Part shown: piece by piece, positions 31,361 through 40,544 of the stretch | Numbering within the stretch: position 1 is the first letter of the stretch | Layout of the letters: each line of letters begins with the position of its first letter | Assembly: GCF_947507565.1 (NCBI RefSeq) | Contig: NC_089179.1 | Span: forward strand, 2,745,747 to 2,809,746 | Length of the DNA stretch: 64,000 nt | DNA from: Oscarella lobularis | Taxonomy: Eukaryota; Porifera; Homoscleromorpha; Homosclerophorida; Oscarellidae | Direction of reading: 5' to 3' | Position numbers and translations under genes: made by a program | The notes under the pieces: generated by a model | Database searches by the model: none | Seen by the model: only the letters and a program-made list of their open reading frames with translations | What the model was told of the DNA's origin: nothing

Positions 31361-32335
31361 TTATTTATCAGTAAGCAATGACTTCCTTAGGCTCCTGCTC
31401 TTGGCAACTCTAACACCCTTTTCCCTTTTATACTGTTCAAACAAACTCGCCGCTATTGAATATCCGCGAATACGAACGAAAACGGAAACGATTTCATGCA
31501 ACAGTTCCTCCTGCTCTGGGCAATCTGCGTCGGGCGTAAGCCCCTGCCAGAAGAGGAGTACGTCGTGCGCCTCGGTGATTTGTTCGCGGACGCCTTGAAT
31601 GTTGCTCTGCGTCATTAGAGGCAGAAGATCCCGCAGTCGTCGCTCCACTGACACAAAGAAATCGAAAGCCTCATCGCTCACTTTGAAAAGGCTAGCCCGA
31701 TTGGCCCGCCGAATCCAAGCCGCTGAATCGATACTATCCCCGACGTCATCGCCAGCGTTATCCTCAGCAGCATTTTCCTGTATAAGCCGCTCCAACACTG
31801 TCCAAAACGCCTCCCTATCGTTCTTTCCGGACGACCCAAATTTACGGAGGAGTTGGTACGGAATGAACCCGCACATGTCCCTCAGCGCATTCAATTCATC
31901 GCTGGATATTTCGATTTCCGAAGGTCCCTGCCACGCAACACCGACACCGTCACCACCCTCACGCCGGAATTGCTTCAAAATTTCCGCCTTATAAATGTTA
32001 TCACTCACGGACTGCTCTAGGAGGCGGTCGGACGTGGAGCTCTCGATGGACGCAAGCAAACACTCCCAGTTGAGCGGCAGAGCCGTGGCGGATGCCTCCT
32101 GAAAGGCGATTGATGCCTTTTCCCTTCGGATAGAAGCCGTCTCGCCGCCCACACCGCAATTCACGCAGTCTGCTATCGTCGATACGATCGTGTTCACTGG
32201 CGATGCACAGACGGATCTTTCCAGCTGATTCAGGAGCTTTTTCGCCATTTCCGTAGCCGTCTCGAGACGCGGAGAATACGTAGTGCACACAGCTTCGGCA
32301 ATGAACGACTCCAGACCGCGTTTGAAGGCGTCCAT
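31361..32335 (-). CDS. Accessory ORF of the P-element (ORF2), intact
   Basis: An uninterrupted ORF whose likely start is MDAFKRGLESFIAEAV (32335); an in-frame ATG 12 codons upstream also exists. It starts about 80 bp inside the right terminal repeat and runs toward the transposase on the opposite strand. Visible features: an Ala-rich helical start, the block IVSTIADCVN ... ASIRREKAS, a middle with LNALRDMCGFIPYQLLRKFG, then AWIRRANRASLFKVSDEAFD, VERRLRDLLP and a basic end (KSRSLRKSL). I know no named domain; the CGFI and WIRRANR blocks recall helical regions that accompany P/THAP9-type proteins. A second relative starts the same way inside another P-type end at 57989, so it is probably a real element gene. 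Product unknown. Confidence 0.65.
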   Translation of the reverse strand: MDAFKRGLESFIAEAVCTTYSPRLETATEMAKKLLNQLERSVCASPVNTIVSTIADCVNCGVGGETASIRREKASIAFQEASATALPLNWECLLASIESSTSDRLLEQSVSDNIYKAEILKQFRREGGDGVGVAWQGPSEIEISSDELNALRDMCGFIPYQLLRKFGSSGKNDREAFWTVLERLIQENAAEDNAGDDVGDSIDSAAWIRRANRASLFKVSDEAFDFFVSVERRLRDLLPLMTQSNIQGVREQITEAHDVLLFWQGLTPDADCPEQEELLHEIVSVFVRIRGYSIAASLFEQYKREKGVRVAKSRSLRKSLLTDK

Positions 32336-32453
32336 CGCAACGGAGACACGCCTAGTACCACGACTAGTCACGTGATCACGTGATTTGCCTATCCCTCTCC
32401 ATTTTCTATCTATGGTTGCACCGCTTCGCCTCCGATGATGTTCAAAAGTGCAG

Positions 32454-32639
32454 TTACGCGCACGGGTTCAGGTCGCGTGTTGAGTTCGTGGCGATTTCGT
32501 AGTATTTACACTCACAAGCAAACAGTTTCCGGTGTTGTCCTTTGTACGCCGGATCGGAGAGGTCCAACTCCGAAGGCTGCTTCGCGTTGTGGTATACGAA
32601 TTGCGGGACACGCGCGCCTCCATCTCCTCCTTGTGCCAT
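32454..32639 (-). pseudogene. Gypsy gag, N-terminal piece
   Basis: MAQGGDGGARVPQFVYH opens about 20 bp after the primer-binding site, followed by SELDLSDPAYKGQHRKLF and KYYEIATNST, a pattern seen at the start of Gypsy gag proteins. It is cut from the rest of gag by the P-element, and a frame break lies between. Confidence 0.6.
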
Positions 32640-32656
32640 TGCTGATTATATCGAAT

Positions 32657-32671
32657 CGACTCCTGACACCA
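32657..32671 (-). other. Primer-binding site of the Gypsy element
   Basis: TGGTGTCAGGAGTCG follows the 5' LTR directly on the minus strand. The TGGTGTCAG start is complementary to the 3' end of a tRNA ending in CTGACACCA, the usual form of animal tRNA-Leu. Confidence 0.75.
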
Positions 32672-32787
32672 TTTAACGCGTGTTTACGTTGTGCTCTATT
32701 GCTTACAGAGTGCTATCTAGACTCGTGCAGGACATCTATATAGGAGCTTAATCTACTCAGCTGTTTTATATCTAATAGTTCGTCACA
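32672..32787 (-). repeat. 5' LTR of the Gypsy element
   Basis: TGTGACGAAC ... CACGCGTTAAA, 116 bp, about 93% identical by eye to the copy at 24356-24471. AGATC follows at 32788. Confidence 0.9.
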
Positions 32788-32792
32788 AGATC

Positions 32793-34547
32793 TCCTTGCA
32801 TGAAAGACGGCCAATGCACCAAACACTATCCAAGACAGTTTTTGCACGAGACCATCACATCTCCCCTATACCGACGTCGATCTCCAGGAGACGGTGGAGT
32901 AGAAACGACCATAGGCAGATTTCACGTCGACAACAGGTGGGTCGTTCCGTAGAGTCCATTTCTATCTCGCACTTTCGACTGCCACGTGAACGTCGAATGC
33001 TGCGCGCTGAAATACCTCATGGCCTACTTGAACAAGGGCAAAGACAAAGCTGTCGTCGGCTTGGCAAATCGGCACAGGAACAACGAAATTACGCGGTACC
33101 AAATAGCGAGATACATTAGTACAAACAAAGGCGTTTGGCGCATGCTGCAATTTGCCATTCACAACCACTTTCCAGCAGTCGAACAACTTCAAATCCATCT
33201 GAAAAACGTTCAGAGAACGGTTTTCAGCGTTCAGAACGCCCCGAACCGTGCAGCAGAACCTCCTGCTACGACTTTGACAGATTTCTTCCAGCTCTGCGCT
33301 TCTGACGATTTTGCCAAAACTCTACTGTACATCGACGTTCCGCGAAACTACAGATGGGTGAAAAAAAGTGGCAGAGAAGAATACAAGGTCACCTCGTGCC
33401 CAAAACTGACGGCATTAGAAAGTCAACAACTTTAGGACGCATTTACACGGTTCATCCCAAAAACACCGAATGCTATCTTTTGCGACTTCTTTTCCTTCAC
33501 GTTCGAGGACCGACGTCTTTTGCAGAATTACGAACAGTAGATAGTACCGTTTTTGATACGTACGCCGAAGCGTGCCGGGAACGCGGACTTTTCGCCGATG
33601 ATCAGCATTGGCACCTGGCACTCACAGAAGCAACAGTCACCGATCGTCCTTACAAAATTCGCGACATGTTTGCCATCATGCTTCACATGTTCGAAATTTC
33701 CGATCCTCTTCGTCTATGGGAACAACACAAAGAAGCGATGGCCCAAGATTTCCTCCGAGCGCATCGCAGACAAGCTACCGTACACTGACGCAATTTGCAA
33801 TCAAGCATTACTTTGCATCGAAAACAAGCTGCTTTCATTTCCGGAAGGAAAGCCACTTAGCGATTACCACTTGCCCAGTCCTGATCGCTCTTCTGAGCAA
33901 GAAGACGACAGCCTTCCTAGAGAAATTGCCGCTGAATACTTTTATAACACTGCTGAAATGCAGGAACGACTGACAACGAGCGAACACTCACTCACGAAGA
34001 CCAAAGACACATTTACGAAGAATTACTTGCTTACGTCGCTCGAGGTCCCGACAATTCTATCGTTTTCCTCGATGCGCCAGGAGAAACAGGAAAAACCTAT
34101 TTGCTCAATCTTTTCCTTGATAAAATACGATCGCAAGGCGGCATTGCTCTTGCTGTGGCTTTCTCCGGAATTGCCCCAACACTTCTCACCGGCGGCAAAA
34201 CAGCTCACTCCGTTTTCAAGCTACCTCTCGACATCGCGCGCTACGAGCGTCCCACGTGCACCGTTCCAAAAAACACAACGAGAGCTCGACTTCTCTCCCT
34301 GGCCAAAGTCGCGGTATGGGACGAATGCACTAGGAACAACAAAAAAGCTCTCAAGGCATTAGACAGATCTCTGCGAGATATTCGCAACAACGACACACTC
34401 ATGGGAGGTCTGCCTCTAATACTGGCAGGAGACTTTAGACAAACGCTGCCTGTTATACCGAAAGGAACCAAGGTCGACGAGATCGCCGCATGCCTGAAAT
34501 GCTCACGCTCCATTTGGCCTAAAGTTCGAACTATGCGTTTGACATAA
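32793..34547 (+). pseudogene. Helitron helicase (Pif1-like), main piece
   Basis: Continues the frame of 24269-24355. 32970-33435 carries VNVECCALKYLMAYLNKGKD and the DxP..Y.W motif (LLYIDVPRNYRWVKK); after a frameshift at about 33390, GRIYTVHPKNTECYLLRLLL-like sequence and TSFAELRTVD; then a frame change near 33770. The Pif1 core starts with a Walker A box (DAPGETGKTYL, about 34070-34110) and Walker B (VAVWDECTR), then LPLILAGDFRQTLPVIPKGT. It breaks off after MRLT at 34547, so the second RecA half is missing and another transposon gene begins. At least three frame changes. Confidence 0.85.
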
Positions 34548-34555
34548 TAATTTAC

Positions 34556-35563
34556 TTTTGTTTATAGAATTATATTTACCTGGTTGCTGAAGTAGGCCAG
34601 TCTATGGAGTTCACTGACGACGCGTATTTGACGAAGGTTTGCTAATTTGTCACTTTCAGGGTAATTGTTGGTAATGGCTTTTTCTAGCTGATCGAACAAT
34701 CCTGGGGCAATCTCCTTGCAAAAGTTCCTCATTGCGGTGGGATTATAAAAGCTTGTTTTTATGGGCGCTAAGATGCCTATAGAGTGCAGTCTGAAAGTCA
34801 CTGAATAGCTCCGGGAACGACTCTGTAAGGTACGTTATTTATAAGATAAAAATTATATATTATTGTACTCCTTACTTTGAGACTTCATTCTTGCCAATTC
34901 ATCACGGAGTTGCTGATTTTCTACTTCCAATTCCTGTATCCTGCCACGCGCGACGATCAGCTCTTCTTTTGCCCGCAGGAGTTTTGCTTCAAGCAAATTG
35001 GGTAAGAGATGGGCGCGTTCCTCTGGCTAGACTCATCTCTTTTGAATTGCTGAAAAATTATAGGATGTCGCTTTCGACTCACCTGAGCTGGGTTCCTCGC
35101 CGGTGCTACGACGCCTACCTGTACAGCACGTTTTGGCGGGGGGGGGGGGGGTGTAACGCGGGTGATTCAGAACGTCGGGCATAGATTCGATGTCCTCGCT
35201 GTGTTTTTTGCACAAATAGGGCGATACGGCATCACTGAGATCGTCCAAGACTTCGTTCAAGCGTTGTGGACAAAGGCGAAGACGACCAGCACACTCGATA
35301 TTACTAAAAACGGCCGCGCAGCAAAGCGATTCGTCGAACTGCCTGCTGCTGTGGCGATAGCAAAGCGAAACATCGTGGGCGAAGCCTCTCTGACGCGCAT
35401 CCTTTCCGGTGTACAAACGGACTCTTCCGTGGCAGGCCAATCCTCTGGATGTCCTAGATCGGGTAGTGTAACCTTCCTTCAACGCGGAAATGCACTCGTT
35501 TGAGCTGTCCATAGGAGATGCGAAGAGATCGGAGGCGCGGAAAAAATTCCACCTACGCGCCAA
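34556..35563 (-). pseudogene. Unclassified transposon gene, copy C (5' half)
   Basis: Read downward: a Cys/His module (ACHGRVRLYTGKDARQRGF, VSLCYRHSSRQFDESLCC, CAGRLRLCP, VSPYLCKKHSEDIES), an intron, a coiled-coil exon (AKEELIVARGRIQELEVENQ, about 34877-34985), an intron of about 55 bp, then FPELFSDFQTALYRHL and PGLFDQLEKAIT ... RVVSELHRLAYFSNQ at 34566. It aligns block for block with copies at 52418-56037 and 59985-62830. It is cut off at the last splice site, against the broken Helitron, so the core and RING parts are missing. A 14-base G run (35138-35151) sits in its proline stretch. Confidence 0.7.
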
Positions 35564-37260
35564 CTCCCTCAGCTGAAGCGAGAAACCGAATGTTTACAAA
35601 AAGGTAAGCTTTGTGCTACATACGAATATGTGTTCACGCCTTTCGCATCGACGCGGAGGACCGTAACTAATTAGCGAACGTCGGATCTGCAACTTCTCTG
35701 CCCATTATCTAAATGGGCCCCTCTTCGTTTTTCGTGGCAAGTTGCGCAGACCAAGTTTATACGTTTGCGCGTGTGTTAGGCTTCGAGCGAAGCTTGCCCG
35801 AAGCCTGTAGGCCTTACCTAAACATTTCACAGAATGCTTTTCGGTTTATTGGTTGGCCAGAGTCTCGTGACGTCATTTTGGGTCGCGCATGCTCTATCGT
35901 TTTTTGGGTCCTGCTACATGTGCTTTTCGACGTTTGTCGACAATTTGAGCTTGTTCGGGAAAAACGCTCGAAAGCGAACGGAAACAAGCTATCTCTTTAT
36001 CATGCTGCGGTAAGTCAATAGGCGGAGGTCGTTCCGTTTAGCCACACATTACCCTAACGTAATTTAGGCACGCCCCGCGCAAAAATCGCCCTACGGCCGA
36101 CAAACGAATGGTTTCGGAAAGCCCAAAAATTTTTCGAATAACTCTAAGCGATAAAGGTGTTGCAATTAGCCGCTGCTAAAGAAATCACTACGTTTGTCTC
36201 AAAAATAGCCTAACGTTGGTCGAAGGCAAGCTTACTATCGCGTCGCTCAGGTAAAATCTGAAATTAATGATCGTCAAACGAGGCATCGCGGCAGGTAGAG
36301 GAAAGACCAAAGAACATATTGAAGTAGGTTTGCATTTTATTTGCAAAGAAAAATAATACTAACGCAAGTAAAACAGTAAGTGACGCTCATTTTCGATCGG
36401 ACGTGGGATGCACTGTATTCGTTCTCCGGGGCTCTTGAGCGGCGTGTTAGGGTCTGCTTAACAAATCACCGACTTCACCTCGCCTTCTGAATGTTTAGTC
36501 AGTACAGGATTATGAACAACCCTGAGATAATCACCTTTATCATAAGAATCACTATATCTTCCAGCGTTTCCTTCACAATGTTTGTTGGCAAGAAGTGTAG
36601 TTTCACCACAGGAGCCTTTTTAAATTTTTTGCTATTTTGAAAACGTGGTCCTTTGTGAACAAGGAGAGCTCTTGACCACAGGAATCCTTTGCGTAGTTGA
36701 ACTCTCGGCTGCTAGTACAGCCGACCACGGTTGCCTTCAGAGGCCCCAGCCTCGTTTCTTGATGGCGTTGCAAAAATAAAATCACTGATGTTGAATTGTG
36801 CAGGATCACACTCGTCTAGCAGAGAATTCAACCGATCCATGTTAATGGCGATGCTTCGCTGGCGCTCGCACATGCCAATTTAAATGAACGAGCGAATCTA
36901 TAGTTGCCTCTGTTATAAAGTTTTTCATTTCCCGACAATTCTTACGTGATTTTTGCCAAAGTCTGTAAGAGTTGCAAAGAAAAACCACTGCGTTCATGAC
37001 TCTTTCAATAGTGAGCTTGTCTGACTCCTCAGACTTGGACTGGACAGGATTCACCTGGGGCAGGCCATAAAAACCTTTCTGGACTCTGCCTAGTCGCTGT
37101 CAAACCCTGAGACGAAAACCGAAACGCTCTTATTTTCCACTGCCTCAAAGTGCTTTGCCAATGTTTCAAACTAATTCAAAATCTTTGTTTTTGAGAGTCC
37201 GCATTCCCTGCCAATCTAAAAATCAGCGCGTAATCACAGTGCAGTAAACCTTAAGTAGTA
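35564..37260. other. No recognisable gene
   Basis: Short ORFs only; none has a domain I know. Confidence 0.45.
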
Positions 37261-37263
37261 CAG

Positions 37264-37287
37264 TGAAACCTGCTATTACGGTCACCT
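37264..37287 (+). other. Possible Tigger/pogo left end
   Basis: TA followed by CAGTGAAACCTGCTATTACG, the form of many pogo-group ends. No inverted partner was found to the right of the Tigger genes, so this is tentative. Confidence 0.4.
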
Positions 37288-37471
37288 GACTTAAACTGTC
37301 ACCTGCTTTATCCGGCCATTTTCGCTTGGTCCAGGCTAATCTTAACAGAGAGTATAGCTATTTTTTCTGGATAATACGGCGACCTGTTCATTACTTAGAG
37401 CGGCCACCAAATTTGGACCAAATCCTTGCCTGCAGTCCTCTTCATTACGGCCATCTAGTCATCTCTACCAA

Positions 37472-37792
37472 TCAAACTAGGAAGTTCTCTACAAAATCCT
37501 TTCTTCCGATGAATTTGTAGAGACATGGCACTTCGAGTCCAAGTCCACGTCCGCGGTTCACCCTTTGACCGACGATTTCACACTCAATTGAGTTCCTTTC
37601 GCACTGTAGAAAGTAATGGGCAGTTCGGCTAATTTCTCGAGGAAGGTGTCCAACCACGATCCCATCTTTCTTTAATGCCTCTGCATATCGATCGTACACA
37701 TAGCCTAGCTCTATGTGCACCTGCAGAATTTCTCCTAAATCCGGTGTCAATTCAGCTAAATAAGCGTGATAACCTCGAAAAAACGAACGCAA
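37472..37792 (-). CDS. HIRAN-like domain protein, exon
   Basis: After a probable splice acceptor (GTGTGTCTTTCAG) the frame reads LRSFFRGYHAYLAELTPDLG, then an E-x8-DRYAEALKKDGIVVGHLPRE and RGLGLEVPCLYKFIG. The order (G-Y-H, P-x2-GE, N/Y-x-DRYA, VGHLPRE) matches the HIRAN fold, a domain that binds single-stranded 3' DNA ends in HLTF/Rad5. Here it is the whole exon, with no helicase nearby. The upstream exon would fall in the region now occupied by a Tigger gene. Repeated stand-alone copies occur in some invertebrate genomes. No lesions in this exon. Confidence 0.55.
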   Translation of the reverse strand: MRSFFRGYHAYLAELTPDLGEILQVHIELGYVYDRYAEALKKDGIVVGHLPREISRTAHYFLQCERNSIECEIVGQRVNRGRGLGLEVPCLYKFIGRKDFVENFLV

Positions 37793-37852
37793 CTGAAAGA
37801 CACACGTGGCTGCTCCTCCATTACAGGTAAGCGTGCTAACGCTCGATCCGAA

Positions 37853-38435
37853 ATGTCCAAAGTAAAGCGACAAGAGCTTACCCTCAAGCAACGATTAGAA
37901 GTCATCGAGTACGCCCAAAGATACCCAGAAGCTGGCTCCCGGAAGATCGCGAGGGTTTTCAAGTGCGGGCTTGCGCAAATACAGTCAATTATCAAGGGAA
38001 AGGAAACCATTCAAAGAGATTTTGAAACCAACGCTCGACTCGATCGTAAACGACGCCGCGAAGGTAGCATAAGCGATGTGCATGAAGCAGCTTACCGTTG
38101 GTACAACATGGCACGAAACTATTACAGGCCCCGTGCTACAAGAGGAAGCGCGCATTCTGGCAGAAAGACTGAACGCCGACAATTTTAAGGCATCAAATGG
38201 ATGGCTGCAATCATTTAAGAAACGTCACAATATCAAGCAAGTTGTTGTCAGCGGTGAAGCCGGAGGCGTTTCAGAAGAAACTGTCAGAAATTGGCACGAA
38301 AGACTGCAAAGTCTTCTTCGAGGATACGAGGCAAAGGACATCTGGAACACTGACAAAACGGGGTTATTCTACATTAGACAAGGAGCCAAAACGACCAGGG
38401 GTGCTTTGTATCCAGAAATGGAAGCAAAGCTATAG
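37853..38435 (+). pseudogene. Tigger/pogo transposase, N-terminal half
   Basis: From MSKVKRQELTLKQRLEVIEY the order is the CENP-B/pogo N-terminal helix-turn-helix (SRKIARVFKCGLAQIQSIIK), then after a frameshift near 38130 the second DNA-binding half (FKASNGWLQSFKKRHNIKQV) and VSEETVRNWHERLQSLL. The first catalytic block reads DIWNTDKTGLFY, where Lys replaces the usual Glu after the Asp. It ends at once in a stop, and a second, different Tigger-type gene begins at about 38411. Confidence 0.8.
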
Positions 38436-39561
38436 CTATGATGATTACAAGATGCTGAGACGTAAAGGTCTTAAGGTGAAATCGTGGTGGTTTCGGTCTC
38501 GAGCTCGAAAAATCTTAGCAGAAGTCAAACCTGATGCCAAATTTTCATTCTCTGATTCTTGGTTTGATGTATTTAAATTCCGGTTTGGAATCAGCTTGCG
38601 TCGACCGACGAATGTTTCTCAAAAACAGCCAGCGATAAAGTAGAAGCTATTCGACACTTTCATAAAGGTATTTGTGAAAGAGCTTTATCAGGGAACACAA
38701 GTGATGTCTTATCATCACTTGGAAAATTTACTCTTCGCAACATTGGTAACGTTGACCAAACCCCTCTTCCATTTTGCTCCACAGATTGTGCGCCGTATGC
38801 TGACAAGGGTAGCAAAACGGTCTGGGTCAGAGGAGGTTTGTCTGGCCTAGACAAGAGACAGTGCACAGTTCAGCTAACGCTGTTTGCTGACGGGATACCA
38901 CGCGTCAAACCTCTTGTCATTTTTCGCGGCACTGGTCAAAGAATTACTCTCCGAGAAAGAGTCAAATACGATGGAAGAGTTTCTGTCGTCTTCCAACAAA
39001 ATGCTTGGTGCGACGAGAATTGAATGGCATTCTGGATTCAAAATAATTGGAAGCCTTCCTGCGATGGTTAAATGCTCCTCATTGCTGATCAGTTTAGAGT
39101 ACACAAAACCGAAGGAATTGTCAAAATGCTTAATGAAGAATGCAACACGGAGTTTGAATTCGTTCCTGGAAGAGCAAATGGTTTAGTCCAGCCAGTTGAC
39201 GTAATATTCAATGCTCCCTTCAAAGCGGCAGTCCACAAGTTGGCTACAAAACACCTCCATAGCAATAGAGATGCATACCTGCAGGGAAAAAATCACTGCT
39301 AGCGAACGGAGAGTTCTGCTTACCCAATGCACAGGAGACGCGTGGACGGAAACGTCGTCTAATTGAGAGATGATTACTCGAGGATTCAGAAAATGCGGAA
39401 TATCGGTCGCCGTTGATGGCTCAGAGGACGAACAAATTAATATTGCAGGTCTACAGGACTATGCCGTTGATGAGGATTATGTTGAACATTGCGACGAGGA
39501 TTGCGACGACGAAAGCGTTGACGGAGATGGGAGTGAAGACAATCCATTTGACATGATATAG
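38411..39561 (+). pseudogene. Tigger/pogo transposase, second type
   Basis: It starts inside the CENP-B-type domain (DDYKMLRRKGLKVKSWWFRSR, FSFSDSWFDVFKFRFGISLR), shifts frame at about 38640, then gives GNVDQTPLPFC (first Asp), KPLVIFRGTGQRITLRERV, NAWCDEN, two stops (39021 and 39069), LLIADQFRVHKTEGIVKML (second Asp) and GLVQPVDVIFNAPFK (third Asp). After another frame change it ends in an acidic tail (EDYVEHCDEDCDDESVDGDG). The three-Asp catalytic set is preserved but stops kill it. A related fragment lies at 8870-9220. Confidence 0.82.
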
Positions 39562-39702
39562 GTTTCCGTTTCTCAAGAGACTACTTTAGGGTAATAGTCT
39601 GGTGTCGCTTTATGTTATCTCTTTAGTCTGCTTTACTTAAGAACGCCTTCAGTTGTCGGCACAGCTTTTTCTTTACGCGAAATGTTTAAAGGCAAGGAAC
39701 CT

Positions 39703-40047
39703 CTAGACCCTTCTTCTGCCATTGACTTCTGCCCTTGCTTGTCCGCCGAGGCGAGGAAAGAACCAAACAAACTTCGACATCTCTCTAGGAACATGGCCGA
39801 CTGTCTCTCTGTTTTTCTTTAGAGAAACAGAGTAGCGGTCATGACAATTGCCAATTTCTCTTTGCAACAGCAAAACTTCTCCCATTGCAGGCTGCCAGAC
39901 AAATTTGTACACGTGGACACCGCGTATAACGCCGTCCACAGCCCACTCGCTCCGTTCAGCATCTGCCATCTTGTTCTCGTTGTGCGCATGTCTAAGCACT
40001 ACAAGCGCACTGTCAGTGGTCCGGCCAGAAAAGTGGTCCAGGGCCAC
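39703..40047 (-). CDS. HIRAN-like domain ORF, second copy
   Basis: The ORF likely starts at the inner Met (MADAERSEWAVDGVIRGVHV). GVHVYKFVWQPAMGEVLLLQ, then NCHDRYSVSLKKNRETVGHV and PRE fit the HIRAN pattern as in the copy at 37472-37792, but it stops earlier (ARAEVNGRR). Residues before the inner Met are translated from the GTGGTCC repeat and may be untranslated. Two HIRAN-like ORFs thus bracket the Tigger genes, both on the minus strand. Confidence 0.5.
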   Translation of the reverse strand: MALDHFSGRTTDSALVVLRHAHNENKMADAERSEWAVDGVIRGVHVYKFVWQPAMGEVLLLQREIGNCHDRYSVSLKKNRETVGHVPREMSKFVWFFPRLGGQARAEVNGRRRV

Positions 40048-40542
40048 TTTTTATGCCAGTAAAAGTGGCCCCGGACCACTTTTTATTCCAGAAAAAAGTG
40101 GCCCCGGACCACTTTTTATTCCAGAAAAGTGGTCCGGGGGCAAAAAGGTGGTCTTACCCACATTTTTGATATTTTTGTCGACGTCAGTTTATTTTACCTT
40201 ATTGAGAGGTTTGTATCACCACCCCCTTATTATTTGGAGCATGCACAAGACTCTCTGCTAAGTATTTGCAGGTCCGGACCACTTTCTTTGCTCAAAGAAA
40301 AGTGGTCCTACCTTGTCCGCACGGAAGCCTTGCATAGAAGAAGATCGTACATGCGTTGCGAAGGGGAGTGGATGCGCACGAGCAGTGCACTCGCGTATTT
40401 TGTCGTCGATGTACATCGCGAAGAGTACGCGTATGAGCAATTTCGAGCCCGGACCACTTTTCGGTAGGCCGGACCACTTTTCGAAGGCAAGAAAAGCCGT
40501 CGGGGGGGACCACTTTTCGGGCGGACCACTTTTCTGGTGACA
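40024..40542. repeat. Cluster of AAAAGTGGTCC palindromic repeats
   Basis: About ten copies of AAAAGTGGTCC or its complement. The left group (40024-40145) has units such as AAAAGTGGCCCCGGACCACT; a middle pair lies at 40270-40312; the right group (40447-40535) has GGCCGGACCACTTTTCG. The left and right groups are largely inverted to each other, so the block can fold back. It lies directly upstream of the minus-strand HIRAN-like ORF. Confidence 0.75.
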
Positions 40543-40544
40543 GC

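Larger units (their letters stand above)
29606..32414. mobile_element. P-type DNA transposon inserted in gag
   Basis: Terminal inverted repeats start CATAGATAGAAAATAGAGAG (left, 29606) and CATAGATAGAAAATGGAGAG (right, read inward from 32414). The perfect 7-mer GTTGCAC stands outside both ends (29599-29605 and 32415-32421; P-elements normally duplicate 8 bp). Omitting the element and one 7-mer restores gag in frame (EAVQLYEAY). The transposase gene is on the plus strand; a second long ORF starts at the right end on the minus strand. Both terminal regions share a GATCACGTG box about 35 bp in. Confidence 0.92.
24356..32787 (-). mobile_element. Complete Gypsy LTR retrotransposon with two nested insertions
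   Basis: The element is bounded by 116-bp LTRs (24356-24471 and 32672-32787) and a perfect 5-bp target duplication AGATC (24351-24355 and 32788-32792). The minus strand has, in order, primer site, gag with zinc knuckle, protease, reverse transcriptase, RNase H and integrase. A P-element sits in gag and a 1.2 kb CAGGGGG-ended element sits at the integrase zinc domain. Two nonsense codons (28043 and about 27424) and a frameshift lie in RT/RNase H. The LTRs differ at about eight positions, so the insertion is old. Confidence 0.93.

Noticed and set aside
35138..35151. Run of 14 G as a regulatory or G-quadruplex site
   Set aside because: A homopolymer run inside the proline codons of a dead gene; more likely slippage or a sequencing artefact.
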